Below, piece by piece: positions 36,734 to 45,587 of a stretch of 64,000 bases of DNA. The translations under genes were made by a program, and so were the position numbers. The notes below the pieces were generated by a model. It made no database searches and was not told the DNA's origin. It saw only the letters and a program-made list of their open reading frames with translations. The stretch comes from Bacteroidota bacterium (GTDB taxonomy: Bacteria; Bacteroidota; Rhodothermia; Rhodothermales; Bin80), in assembly GCA_026709335.1 (NCBI GenBank), contig JAPOTE010000006.1, positions 1 to 64,000 of the forward strand, read 5' to 3'. Every line of letters begins with the position of its first letter. Position 1 is the stretch's first letter.

Positions 36734-37546
36734 ATGGGCCAGATAATCGCAATTACGAATCAGAAAGGAGGAGTCGGAAAGACTACCACTGCAGCCAATC
36801 TCGCAGTTTCTCTGGCTGTTCTGGAATATCCCACATTACTGGTAGATATGGACCCTCAAGCTAATTGCACATCCAGCTTGGGATATAATGTTAAGGAAAT
36901 CAGGCAATCAATTTATGAAGTTATTGTCGGAAAAACCCCTCCAGTTGATGTGATATGTACTCCCGAAGAAATCCCTCATCTGGATTTACTTCCCGCGAAT
37001 ATTAACCTTGTAGGGGCTGAAATTGAGCTTATCAGTGTCATCAATCGTGAACAACTTCTCAAGCATACCTTGGAGGGTATGTCAGAAAAATATGATTATA
37101 TCATTATTGATTGCCCCCCTTCTTTGGGATTATTGACCGTCAATGCTCTGACTGCCGCTGATGGGGTTATCATCCCCGTTCAGGTGGAATATTTTGCTCT
37201 CGAGGGACTGGGACTACTGCTCAATACAATCAAAATTATACGGGATGGTCTCAACCCTGATCTTCAAATTTTTGGAGTACTGTTAACACTTTTTGATTCA
37301 CGTCTGCGACTCTCCAGACAAGTTGCTGCGGAGGTTAAGAGCTATTTTGGTGATCAGGTATTTAAGACTGTGATCAAGCGAAACGTAACGGTTGCAGAAG
37401 CTCCCAGCTTTGGTAAACCTGTCCTTCTGTATAGTGCGACCAGCACTGGAGCTCGCAATTATCTGGCACTTGCGAGAGAAATGATCCAACGTACTACCTC
37501 TTCCAATACCAAAGCCTCTCGCTTTACCCCACCATCGCATAGCTGA
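36734..37546 (+). CDS. parA: Chromosome partitioning ATPase ParA/Soj
   Basis: ParA drives chromosome origin segregation and responds to ParB. The 270-residue protein has the deviant Walker A motif KGGVGKTTTAANLA (11-24), with K11 and K16, and LLVDMDPQANCTSSLG and the switch II-type block DYIIIDCPPSLGLLT. Length is as expected for a chromosomal type Ia/Soj protein. It is followed by parB after 64 bp, the standard order, and suggests the region is near the replication origin, although this cannot be confirmed here. Confidence 0.96.
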   Translation: MGQIIAITNQKGGVGKTTTAANLAVSLAVLEYPTLLVDMDPQANCTSSLGYNVKEIRQSIYEVIVGKTPPVDVICTPEEIPHLDLLPANINLVGAEIELISVINREQLLKHTLEGMSEKYDYIIIDCPPSLGLLTVNALTAADGVIIPVQVEYFALEGLGLLLNTIKIIRDGLNPDLQIFGVLLTLFDSRLRLSRQVAAEVKSYFGDQVFKTVIKRNVTVAEAPSFGKPVLLYSATSTGARNYLALAREMIQRTTSSNTKASRFTPPSHS

Positions 37547-37610
37547 TTACGAATTTCTCAGTATTTTCCACTGAGAAGTCCCTCTCGACCTATCATCTCT
37601 TCATACATAC

Positions 37611-38495
37611 ATGCCGAAACAGAAGCCTGCACTTGGACGCGGACTGAACGCACTCCTTGGCACGGACGGACAACTACGGTCTGAGGAAGACGCCCGTGCA
37701 CTCGTTGGAGGTATTTTTGAGTTACATGTAAGTGTAATCAAACCAAACCCATTTCAACCCCGACAGGAATTTCATACAGAAGCTCTTGAATCACTTGCTC
37801 AGTCGATTGAACAGCTAGGGGTGATCCAACCTATTACCGTTCGGGCTACAAAGGGAAATGAGTTTGAATTGATCAGTGGTGAACGACGACTCAAAGCTGC
37901 AAAATTGGCTGGACTAGAAGAAATTCCTGCATACATCCGCCCCGCCAAGAATGCACAAATGCTGGAGATGGCCTTGGTTGAAAATGTCCAACGTGAAGAA
38001 CTAAACCCTATTGAGGTTGCTCTTGGTTATCAGAGACTTGTCGATGAATACAATCTCACACAAGAAGATGTTGCTCTACGAGTCGGCAAAAAACGATCTA
38101 CGATCACAAATTTTTTGCGCCTCCTGCACCTTCCTCCGAGAATTCAGGTAGGACTTCGAGAAGGCGCTATTACCCCTGGCCATGCCCGTGCATTACTTTC
38201 GCTTCCCGATGATCGAACCAAAAATCGACTATTTGTTGAAATCCAACAAGACCACCTGAGTGTGCGCGAGGTTGAACAGCGAACAAGGATTCTTTCTAAG
38301 CAACCGAAAAAAACTAAAAAAACGACGGCTGATCCCGCAGTGTACATCACTCAAACTGAAAGCAAGCTCCGAAAAACCTTAGGAACTAAAGTCCGAGTCA
38401 AAAACACAATAAAAGGATCCGGTAGAATTGTTATCCATTACTACTCCCAAGAAGACCTGTCACGCCTCATTGAACTGCTTGCGCGATCAGATTGA
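37611..38495 (+). CDS. parB: Chromosome partitioning protein ParB/Spo0J
   Basis: ParB binds parS sites, spreads by CTP switching and loads SMC. The 294-residue protein starts MPKQKPALGRGLNALLG. The N-terminal domain carries IKPNPFQPRQEF and GERRLKAAKLAG, the C box of the CTP-binding pocket. The helix-turn-helix (about 140-165) has LTQEDVALRVGKKRSTITNFLRL. A basic C-terminal dimerisation domain is present. No parS consensus was found by eye near these genes. Confidence 0.95.
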   Translation: MPKQKPALGRGLNALLGTDGQLRSEEDARALVGGIFELHVSVIKPNPFQPRQEFHTEALESLAQSIEQLGVIQPITVRATKGNEFELISGERRLKAAKLAGLEEIPAYIRPAKNAQMLEMALVENVQREELNPIEVALGYQRLVDEYNLTQEDVALRVGKKRSTITNFLRLLHLPPRIQVGLREGAITPGHARALLSLPDDRTKNRLFVEIQQDHLSVREVEQRTRILSKQPKKTKKTTADPAVYITQTESKLRKTLGTKVRVKNTIKGSGRIVIHYYSQEDLSRLIELLARSD

Positions 38496-38497
38496 CC

Positions 38498-39124
38498 ATG
38501 ACATGTCAATCCCTGAAGGTATTCCTGTATGTATGTCTCTCGTTATACGTCCTCATTACACTGCAGGCAAGTGGGCAACAAACAGATACGACCATAACTG
38601 GTTCTTCTATAGTCAAGCAACTGGATCCTCAGGCTGCGCTGAGACGTGCATTTGTTCCAGGATGGGGACAATTATATAATCGAGACTACTACAAGGTACC
38701 GATTGTATATGTAGGGTTCGCGGCTTTTATCGGATCTGCCATTCTGGTAAATCGACGATATCAACTCTATCGACATGCCTATCTTTTTACCGCACGGGCG
38801 AATCAGGACGGGACACCAGTATTTTCTGAGTACGAAAGTGACTATTTCGAACTTCTCGGCGACTTAGGCTTAAGGCCTGAATCAAATCTTATGCCCGATG
38901 AAGTAGAAGCGCGCCGTAACAGACTGGAACCTCAGATCCGAGCACAGCGAGATGCCCTCCGCCGAAACAGGGATTTACTGTACTTCGGGTCGATAGCATG
39001 GTATGGATTTACGGTTATTGATGCCTTCGTCAGTGCACATTTATCGGAATTTGACGTTAACGAATCCTTAACGGTCCAAATGACCGGAGGACCCGAACGG
39101 CTAGGACTCACTCTTACTTGGTAA
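38498..39124 (+). CDS. DUF5683 domain protein, membrane associated
   Basis: The 208-residue protein has an N-terminal signal or membrane helix (MTCQSLKVFLYVCLSLYVL) and two more hydrophobic segments. A central motif, AFVPGWGQLYNRDYYKVPIVY, is the hallmark of DUF5683, and LLYFGSIAWYGFTVIDAFVSAHL is the final helix. The first ATG in frame is 38498, three bases after the parB stop. A DUF5683 gene next to parB is frequent in Bacteroidota, suggesting a role near chromosome or envelope organisation; the actual function is unknown. Confidence 0.85.
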   Translation: MTCQSLKVFLYVCLSLYVLITLQASGQQTDTTITGSSIVKQLDPQAALRRAFVPGWGQLYNRDYYKVPIVYVGFAAFIGSAILVNRRYQLYRHAYLFTARANQDGTPVFSEYESDYFELLGDLGLRPESNLMPDEVEARRNRLEPQIRAQRDALRRNRDLLYFGSIAWYGFTVIDAFVSAHLSEFDVNESLTVQMTGGPERLGLTLTW

Positions 39125-39215
39125 TCCCGGTTCTGGTCATGTCCAACCTCATTTACCTGACTCCTGAACGATTTGATTTGTCAAGAATCAATTCCAGGTT
39201 ATTGCATTTCTTGAC

Positions 39216-40496
39216 ATGTTCATATCTTCAATGAATAATCTGGATAGCAACACTCTCCCGGCTGAGCCCCCAATATTTGAAAAGGCGCGTGCTTTCACGG
39301 CGCCAGGTACGTTATTCAGCGAAGCTAAAAGTGCAGGCCTCTACCCATATTTTCGTGCAATTTCGCGGAGTGAAGGTACACGCGCATTCATTGACGGCCG
39401 CGAGCTTATCATGGCTGGATCAAATAATTACCTCGGATTAACCAGCGATCCACGTGTTAAAGAAGCGGCCAATCAGGCTACGGCCCGATACGGTACAGGT
39501 TGCACAGGAAGCCGCTTTTTGAATGGAACACTGGACATCCATCTCGAGCTAGAAGCGCGACTTGCCGCATTTATGCAAAAGGAGGCATGTGTTCTTTTCT
39601 CAACCGGGTACATGACAAATATGGGTGTACTGCAAGGGCTTACTTCTAAAAATGACTTAATTTTTTCGGACAAGGACAATCATGCCTGTATTGTAGCAGG
39701 AACTCAGGTCAGCGAGGCAAACTGCTGGCGATACCGGCATTTTGATATGAATCACCTGCGGCGGCTTCTGGAAAAAGCAGAAACAGAACAACCTGAATCT
39801 GACAGACTTATTGTTACCGACGGGGTTTTCTCAATGAGTGGGCGGATTGCCCCAATCCCCGAGCTCACTAAGCTTGCTCAAGAATTTGACGCAGCTCTGG
39901 TGCTCGATGATGCGCATGCAGTAGGAGTGATTGGCCCAGGTGGCAGAGGATCTGCAGCATATTTTGGACTAGACAGCGAAGTACCTCTCACAACTGGGAC
40001 TTTTTCGAAAAGTTTTTCCTCTGTGGGAGGATTTGTAACGGGGGATTCTGATGTGATTGAATTTATCCGACATATGGCCCGTGCTCATATCTTCAGCGCT
40101 TCTATGCCTCCCAGTACTGTTGCTACAGTACTGAAATGTCTGGAGATCCTGCAGGAAGAAACCTGGCGACTTGATCGCCTATGGCAGATTTCGAATTATA
40201 TGCGAAACGGATTTCGTAATGCAGGTTTTGATGTCTGGACCAGTGAAGCACCCATTATCCCTGTAGTGATCGGTAATGACATGATGCTGGCATTTCAATT
40301 CTGGACTGACCTACTGGAGGAAGGAGTATTTGTAAACCCGGTTGTCCCCTGGCGGGGAGCCGTTCCGAGAGGCTTATCCATAATGCGTACATCATACATG
40401 GCCACCCATACTGATGAAGACTTGGACAGGGTTCTTGAGACCTTCTATCTTGTGGGGCGAAAACATGGGGTGCTGAATAACAATCATACCATGTAG
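39216..40496 (+). CDS. Serine palmitoyltransferase-like alpha-oxoamine synthase
   Basis: This 426-residue PLP enzyme belongs to the alpha-oxoamine synthase family. It has GSNNYLGLTSDPRV, TGCTGSRFLNGTLDIHLELE, the aldimine-stacking His156 (DNHACIV), LDDAHAVGVIG with D231 and H234, and the PLP lysine K265 in TGTFSKSFSSVGGFV. The FLNGTLDIHLELE form and the neighbouring acyltransferase favour serine palmitoyltransferase, which condenses serine with an acyl-CoA for sphingolipid synthesis. 8-Amino-7-oxononanoate synthase (BioF) and glycine C-acetyltransferase are alternatives. ATG at 39231 would shorten it by five residues. Confidence 0.82.
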   Translation: MFISSMNNLDSNTLPAEPPIFEKARAFTAPGTLFSEAKSAGLYPYFRAISRSEGTRAFIDGRELIMAGSNNYLGLTSDPRVKEAANQATARYGTGCTGSRFLNGTLDIHLELEARLAAFMQKEACVLFSTGYMTNMGVLQGLTSKNDLIFSDKDNHACIVAGTQVSEANCWRYRHFDMNHLRRLLEKAETEQPESDRLIVTDGVFSMSGRIAPIPELTKLAQEFDAALVLDDAHAVGVIGPGGRGSAAYFGLDSEVPLTTGTFSKSFSSVGGFVTGDSDVIEFIRHMARAHIFSASMPPSTVATVLKCLEILQEETWRLDRLWQISNYMRNGFRNAGFDVWTSEAPIIPVVIGNDMMLAFQFWTDLLEEGVFVNPVVPWRGAVPRGLSIMRTSYMATHTDEDLDRVLETFYLVGRKHGVLNNNHTM

Positions 40497-40506
40497 TACA
40501 GCAACC

Positions 40507-41652
40507 ATGCCAGTTTCCCCTAGGTGTGTTGTACGACCCATAGATTCACGACGAGACCTGAAACGGTTCATTCAGTTTCCATATGATCTCTATCAAGGAA
40601 ACTTGTTTTGGGTGCCTCCTCTCCGTGTAGAGCAGTTTGAGGTATTAAACCCCCGTAAACATCCATTCTTTGAACATGGTCAAATGCAACTCTTTCTCGC
40701 ATTTGATCAGACGGATAGGGTTGTGGGACGAATTGCGGCGATTATCAACGGGATGCATTTGAAAACACATGTCGATGATGCAGGATTTTTTGGCTTCTTT
40801 GAAACCGAAGAACGATATGAAATCGCTGAAGCATTGTTGGAGGCCGCGGCGTCTTGGCTTCGGGAACAGGGAATGAAAATAATTCGTGGACCAGTGAATC
40901 CCTCTTTGAATGATCCATCCGGCCTTTTGGTAGACGGATTTGACAGAGTACCTGCGATCATGATGACCTATAACCTCCCTTACTATGAAGAATATCTCCA
41001 TCGCTGGGGATTTACTCGCGTCATGACGCTATGGGCCTACTATGTTCATCGAAAACACGTCTCTCTTAATCGCCTCAGACGTGGAGCAGCGATTGTACGC
41101 CTCCGTAATCCGGGCCTCTCACTTCGAACATTAGATATGTCACGCTATGACGAGGAAGCCAATACAATACGGGAGATCTTCAATGATGCCTGGTCTGACA
41201 ACTGGGGATTCGTGCCGGTAACGGACAGCGAGTTTGCGCACATGGCAAAGTCAATGAAACAAATCGTTGATCCTAGAATCTGTTTTATTTTAGAATTGAA
41301 TGGGGACCCTGTGGGATTTTCTGTGAGTCTTCCAGATATCAATCCTGCACTACAGAGACTTCCAAATGGGAAACTCCTTCCTTTCGGTCTTGCTAAATTA
41401 ATACTTCTGACAAAGTTTGCTCAAATGCGAGAGGTACGCACTTTGTTGATGGGAGTACGTAAGGTGTATCAAGGCCGTGCGATGGATGTGCTTCCTGTTC
41501 TTGAACTCATTGAAAAATCGATACCCTATGGATACCCTGCAAGCGAAACAAGCTGGATCCTAGATGACAATCACGTAATGAAAAACCTTCTGGATTCAAT
41601 CAACGCTGTGGTAGATAAAGAATACGCGATTCTGGAAGCGCCCCTCAGTTGA
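40507..41652 (+). CDS. GNAT-fold acyltransferase, possible ceramide synthase
   Basis: The 381-residue protein contains GNAT-like segments: an N-terminal FIQFPYDLYQGNLFWVPPLR, a beta strand with RVVGRIAAIIN-like sequence near 75, FFETEERYEIAEALLEAAASWLREQG and GPVNPSLNDPSGLLVDGF. The second half forms another GNAT-like unit with FILELNGDPVGFSVSLPD. It begins 11 bases after the SPT-like gene. GNAT proteins beside SPT act as bacterial ceramide synthases in Caulobacter, so N-acylation of a sphingoid base is a reasonable guess. The family is named by resemblance and context; substrate is inferred. Confidence 0.72.
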   Translation: MPVSPRCVVRPIDSRRDLKRFIQFPYDLYQGNLFWVPPLRVEQFEVLNPRKHPFFEHGQMQLFLAFDQTDRVVGRIAAIINGMHLKTHVDDAGFFGFFETEERYEIAEALLEAAASWLREQGMKIIRGPVNPSLNDPSGLLVDGFDRVPAIMMTYNLPYYEEYLHRWGFTRVMTLWAYYVHRKHVSLNRLRRGAAIVRLRNPGLSLRTLDMSRYDEEANTIREIFNDAWSDNWGFVPVTDSEFAHMAKSMKQIVDPRICFILELNGDPVGFSVSLPDINPALQRLPNGKLLPFGLAKLILLTKFAQMREVRTLLMGVRKVYQGRAMDVLPVLELIEKSIPYGYPASETSWILDDNHVMKNLLDSINAVVDKEYAILEAPLS

Positions 41653-41687
41653 TCCCGTGAACATCTCTGCTTCCTGATTGGCTATAT

Positions 41688-42233
41688 TCAATTCGCCTTT
41701 TTTCTTGCCCACATCAGAGATGCATTCGCCGTAACAGCCATAATTGCAGCCACAATATCATACAGGATATCGTGCACATCAAATACTCGGCTCGGCAGCG
41801 TTAACTGAATCAGCTCATCTATCGTACCAAGACCGGCGGTAGTAGCTATGGCAATCAGATAACTTGAAAGAACTCGGTAGCCATGAATAGAGCGCTCCGT
41901 GAGGGCTTCATATATCAGCAAGGCTACTACCCCATACATAATCACATGTATCCGTTCATCAGGGCGTTCAATATTTACAAGTATTAACAAGTAGACAAGA
42001 CCTATCCCCAATGCAGTCAGTATTTCCCTCCACCGGGGGAGCGTAGTCATTCCCCGAGTAACAAGAAGTACAAGAATGAGACAGCATCCAAATGAAAAGA
42101 TTCCTGTTCCCCAAGCACTGTTTTCCAGGAATAGAAGCCAATTTCTTACCATGCCGAGGGTAGAATAGATAGCTGCTATTATGGAAAATACGCTCAGCCA
42201 CAAGCGTTTTTCACGCGTGGAAACAAATTTCAT
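41688..42233 (-). CDS. VanZ family membrane protein
   Basis: The 181-residue protein has four or five membrane helices. The VanZ-type core ERIHVIMYGVVALLIYE followed by the TIDELIQLTLPSRVFDVHDI loop (residues about 138-157, with D and E before the last helix) is present. VanZ proteins confer low-level teicoplanin resistance in some species, but most homologues have no known role. It is convergent with the GNAT gene with a 35-bp gap. Confidence 0.85.
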   Translation of the reverse strand: MKFVSTREKRLWLSVFSIIAAIYSTLGMVRNWLLFLENSAWGTGIFSFGCCLILVLLVTRGMTTLPRWREILTALGIGLVYLLILVNIERPDERIHVIMYGVVALLIYEALTERSIHGYRVLSSYLIAIATTAGLGTIDELIQLTLPSRVFDVHDILYDIVAAIMAVTANASLMWARKKAN

Positions 42234-42562
42234 CTGATGGATCCATTTGAGTGCTATCTCACAATTGTATTAGCACGGTTTGATGATATTGATTTTTTTT
42301 CGCGCAACTGAAATCAAGAATATACCCTATATGAAACTGAGCTGGTGCACGCTGAAAGATAACCGAACAATAAAAGAACAACGCATTTCATTCCTGTGGA
42401 AATAATCACTGTTGGAGGACGAAGTGCGATCAGATGAGATGTCAAAATCTGTGCCTGTGCGAACGATAAGATCTTCCAAGAATTGTCCAATGGATCAGCC
42501 GGGGGCTGAAAATTAAATGATCCAAAACATTTGCGCTTCCCTTGCGCAATGATCCCTCATTT
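42234..42562. other. 329-bp intergenic region
   Basis: A run of Ts at 42284-42296 and a small hairpin, TTGCGC (42530-42535) with GCGCAA (42543-42548), are seen; neither makes a clear terminator. A short 35-codon frame ending QPGAEN has no features. The VanZ promoter is likely on the low-coordinate side. Confidence 0.4.
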
Positions 42563-43426
42563 TTATTCGTCAACTGCTTTCTTACGGTTGTCCCTTAAGG
42601 AATTACCGCTCCTGTCTTTCCATTGAGCGGGACCGTTTGCGGCCCCTCCGCAACATATTGCTGCAGCAGCTGAGGAGGAGTTAAAGTGCATATCTCGGGA
42701 GAAAATGTAGCCCTCCTCTGTCTTTTGTAATGTGTTGTCCGCAATGAGTTTTTGGCGCAGGTTATAGAAACTGGGGGCTCCCTTTTTCATGGAGTGTCTT
42801 TCTTTTAAGCGTGCTATTGACCCCTTTAGAATCGTGAATCCCATATTCTCCTCACGACCTCTTGCATCCCATTCCTTTCCCTTGAGAATGTAGTGATTTT
42901 CGGAGATATTGTCAGATAAATTTTCAGGCTCAAAAAACGGAACTCCCAGGATCGGCAGAAGCGAAAGCGCCTCACGCAAATAACCTTCCAGTACGGTTTG
43001 GTCGACTTCGCTCAGAGATGTTTTTGACTTAATAACATCGTTATGCAAATTTGACCGCCCAGCCTTAACCGCAAGATCTATCAGACGAGATTCAAGATAC
43101 TTTACTTGTGCCTTGTTTAACTGTGTTCCATTGGTGGTGAATACAATCACTTGTTGCCAGAAGTCTTTGTTGGTGTGGTGGGAATCAAGACGGCTCCTGA
43201 TCTGTACAGACTCGCCTACATACAGGGTAGGTACATTGCCTCCATCGTCACCGATCAATATGTATACACCACTACCAGAAAACTCTTCTCGCTTCTTGGC
43301 TTGAGGGTACGTGCCTCTCGGGCATACGATCCCAAGTCCTATCCAGTTTGACTTCTCAACCAGGCGTAGCCCCTGTGGATTTCCATTTACCACAAATATT
43401 TCAATCTTGAAACCAAGTTTGTCCAT
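42563..43426 (-). CDS. GIY-YIG nuclease domain protein with DUF4357
   Basis: The 287-residue protein has a GIY-YIG-like core: GVYILIG (53-59), YVGESVQIRSRL (69-80) with the conserved Tyr and Arg, and a later Glu in LESRLIDLAV (about 116-125). A helical middle leads to a C-terminal DUF4357-type domain (about 215-285), with SSSAAAAICCGGAANGPAQW. GIY-YIG proteins of this form occur in accessory regions and may be DNA endonucleases of unknown target. Its promoter region carries two palindromes. Confidence 0.85.
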   Translation of the reverse strand: MDKLGFKIEIFVVNGNPQGLRLVEKSNWIGLGIVCPRGTYPQAKKREEFSGSGVYILIGDDGGNVPTLYVGESVQIRSRLDSHHTNKDFWQQVIVFTTNGTQLNKAQVKYLESRLIDLAVKAGRSNLHNDVIKSKTSLSEVDQTVLEGYLREALSLLPILGVPFFEPENLSDNISENHYILKGKEWDARGREENMGFTILKGSIARLKERHSMKKGAPSFYNLRQKLIADNTLQKTEEGYIFSRDMHFNSSSAAAAICCGGAANGPAQWKDRSGNSLRDNRKKAVDE

Positions 43427-43508
43427 TGGAATTCAGATTGTCAAAATATAGGAAGCGTTGAGGTCAATAAGTTCTTCTAATAAACTCAGCTGTTTTCCCA
43501 CGACCAAA

Positions 43509-43551
43509 CAGGACATCATGTCCTGTGCCAAGCGATAAAATGTCTAGACAT
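43509..43551. promoter_or_regulatory. Two palindromes upstream of the GIY-YIG gene
   Basis: CAGGACAT-C-ATGTCCTG (43509-43525) is a 17-base palindrome with one central base. ATGTCTAGACAT (43540-43551) is a perfect 12-base palindrome 14 bases later. Both share the half-site GACAT/ATGTC, so a single dimeric regulator could bind both. They lie between the rhomboid stop (43559) and the GIY-YIG start (43426) on the same strand. They could also be RNA hairpins of the rhomboid 3' end; no T-run follows. Confidence 0.5.
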
Positions 43552-43558
43552 CTTGTAT

Positions 43559-44161
43559 TCACAGAAGCCTGTCAAGAAAGGAAGGAAATACTCTCGGCTC
43601 CAGAATGATAGTCAATAGTGTCCCGCCAATGGCACCGCCGAGATGAGCTTCATGGGCAATGCCAAATGAACGTCCACTTCTCATGGCATAGATACTACCT
43701 CCCACAAACAGGAATGCAAACAGAATCGCAGGAATCGGCAGGACCCCGAAAAAATAAATGAATTCGTACGGAGCGAATAATACGTACGCGAACAATACAC
43801 CGCTGATGGCCCCACTTGCTCCGACGGCATTATATCCATGATTTCCGCGGTGCTGCACATGTGTCAATGCATGTGCACAAAACAGTGAACCCACATATAA
43901 AATCAAATACTTTATGCTCCCAAGTTGGAATTCCAATAGTGGACCGAAGAAGTACAACGTGACCGCATTGAACAACAGATGCGGGAGAGATACATGTACA
44001 AATCCTCCCGTGATATAGCGATAAGGCTCTTGGGAGATCAGGATTGGCCGAAACCCCAAACGATCAATCAGTTGCGGGTTTCCAAAGAGAGTAAACCCGC
44101 TCACCATTACGATCGAAAACAGCAGCAATACGGTAACAGGGGCGTTGAGTGCAAGAAACAT
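43559..44161 (-). CDS. Rhomboid family intramembrane serine protease
   Basis: Rhomboids cleave transmembrane substrates in the lipid bilayer. The 200-residue protein has six membrane helices. Catalytic Ser116 is in GASGAISG and the partner His173 is in AHEAHLGG. HVSLPHLLFNAVTLYFFG is the conserved loop 1/helix 2 block. Length is typical of a minimal rhomboid. Its ATG overlaps the purQ stop by one base, so it is probably co-translated with purQ without a clear functional link. Substrates are unknown. Confidence 0.92.
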   Translation of the reverse strand: MFLALNAPVTVLLLFSIVMVSGFTLFGNPQLIDRLGFRPILISQEPYRYITGGFVHVSLPHLLFNAVTLYFFGPLLEFQLGSIKYLILYVGSLFCAHALTHVQHRGNHGYNAVGASGAISGVLFAYVLFAPYEFIYFFGVLPIPAILFAFLFVGGSIYAMRSGRSFGIAHEAHLGGAIGGTLLTIILEPRVFPSFLDRLL

Positions 44162-44859
44162 TAATGTACTACTCCCATGAGGCTTCGGAATAATACTGCC
44201 CCATCTTGACCTCCCAAGGCATGTTCGGCGGCACGCTCTGGATGAGGCATCATGCCAAGCACATTTCCGCCCCGATTCACAATGCCAGCGATATTATTCG
44301 CTGACCCATTTGGATTCGCTTCAAGGGTGGCCTCACCATCCGGTGTGGTGTAACGAAAAACTACCTGCCCATTGTGCTCTAATTCAGCTAACTCGGATGA
44401 TTCTGCAAAATAATTTCCCTCACCATGTGCAACAGGAAGACGCAGAATCTGCCCCGGGTCAGCGGAATCAGTAAATGGATTCTCTACATTATCTGTTCGC
44501 AAGTGAACCCATTTACATACAAATCGAACGGACGAATTACGAAGCAGTACTCCTGGTAGAAGTCCACATTCACACAAAACCTGAAATCCATTACATATTC
44601 CAAGAACGAGCCCGCCTTGCTCTGCAAAACGGATGACGCTATCCATAATGGAAGAAAATCGGGCAACCGCCCCCGCGCGCAGATAATCCCCATAGGAGAA
44701 TCCGCCGGGAACGATCACCAGATCTACAGGTGGTAACTCTCGCTCTTTATGCCAGATAAAGCTCGTCTCAAGACCAAATACATGCCTGGCAACGTGATAG
44801 GCGTCATGGTCACAATTTGAACCCGGAAATACTATGACGCCTACACGCATGGCCTTCAT
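44161..44859 (-). CDS. purQ: Phosphoribosylformylglycinamidine synthase subunit PurQ
   Basis: PurQ is the glutaminase subunit that supplies ammonia for the fourth step of purine synthesis. The 232-residue class I amidotransferase has nucleophile Cys89 in GICNGFQ and the His206/Glu208 pair in MMPHPERA. The N-terminal [14 protein letters not shown] is family typical. ATG at 44850 is an alternative start. It begins immediately after the stop of the YceI gene. PurL and PurS are not in this window. Confidence 0.96.
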   Translation of the reverse strand: MKAMRVGVIVFPGSNCDHDAYHVARHVFGLETSFIWHKERELPPVDLVIVPGGFSYGDYLRAGAVARFSSIMDSVIRFAEQGGLVLGICNGFQVLCECGLLPGVLLRNSSVRFVCKWVHLRTDNVENPFTDSADPGQILRLPVAHGEGNYFAESSELAELEHNGQVVFRYTTPDGEATLEANPNGSANNIAGIVNRGGNVLGMMPHPERAAEHALGGQDGAVLFRSLMGVVH

Positions 44860-45459
44860 TTAATCTAGTTCTTCAACCTTGATGAGCTCCAAATCCAGAC
44901 TGATCTCAACTTCATGGCCCACAATCAAGCCTCCTGCCTCTGTCAATTGATCCCAGGAAAGATTGAAATCTTTTCGATTCACCGTTGTAGTTGCCTCAAA
45001 TCCGGCACGTTCAGTATCCCGCATCATGGCAGTACCGAGGAATTCGCCCTCCAGAACAATTGATTTCGTGACACCCCTGATTGTCAAATCTCCCTCCAAC
45101 TGAAAATTTTCCCCGTCAACTTCGGGAACCCCGGTGCTGACAAAGGTCATGGTTGGAAACTCCTCGGCTCCAAAGAAGTCATCTGAACGCAAATGTCCGT
45201 CCCGACGTTCATTTCCTGTATCTACACTCGCGGTTTCGATCGTCGCTTCTACGGTGAGCGAACTCAGATCGCTCTCATCCATCTCGATGCGCGCATCATA
45301 ACTTAGAAACTCGCCACGAACATTGGAAATGCCAAGATGGCGCACCTTAAACGAAATACTTGAGTGGGCAACGTCAATTGACCAAGATGAGTGCTTCTCT
45401 GTGGGAATTGAAAAACCCACAAAGAACAGGATAGCAAAAAACAAAGAAAAAGTTCTCAT
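44860..45459 (-). CDS. YceI-like lipid-binding family protein (secreted)
   Basis: The 199-residue protein has a signal peptide (MRTFSLFFAILFFVGFSI) and the YceI fold: WSIDVAHSSISFKVRHLGISNVRGEF, GHLRSDDFFGAEEFPTMTFVS and EFLGTAMMRDTERAGFEATTTVNRKDF (blocks at about 26, 83 and 135). YceI proteins bind isoprenoid or lipid ligands in the periplasm. It ends just before purQ on the same strand. Confidence 0.92.
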   Translation of the reverse strand: MRTFSLFFAILFFVGFSIPTEKHSSWSIDVAHSSISFKVRHLGISNVRGEFLSYDARIEMDESDLSSLTVEATIETASVDTGNERRDGHLRSDDFFGAEEFPTMTFVSTGVPEVDGENFQLEGDLTIRGVTKSIVLEGEFLGTAMMRDTERAGFEATTTVNRKDFNLSWDQLTEAGGLIVGHEVEISLDLELIKVEELD

Positions 45460-45587
45460 GATAGTGTATAGTTGATGATATTGATCTACGATTTAACTGT
45501 TGAAACTCAGATGCGGTATATAGGATTCCCTAATTCTGTCAACATTTTGCCCGTATAATCGTTTTCTGTCCGGATATTTTGATTTCC

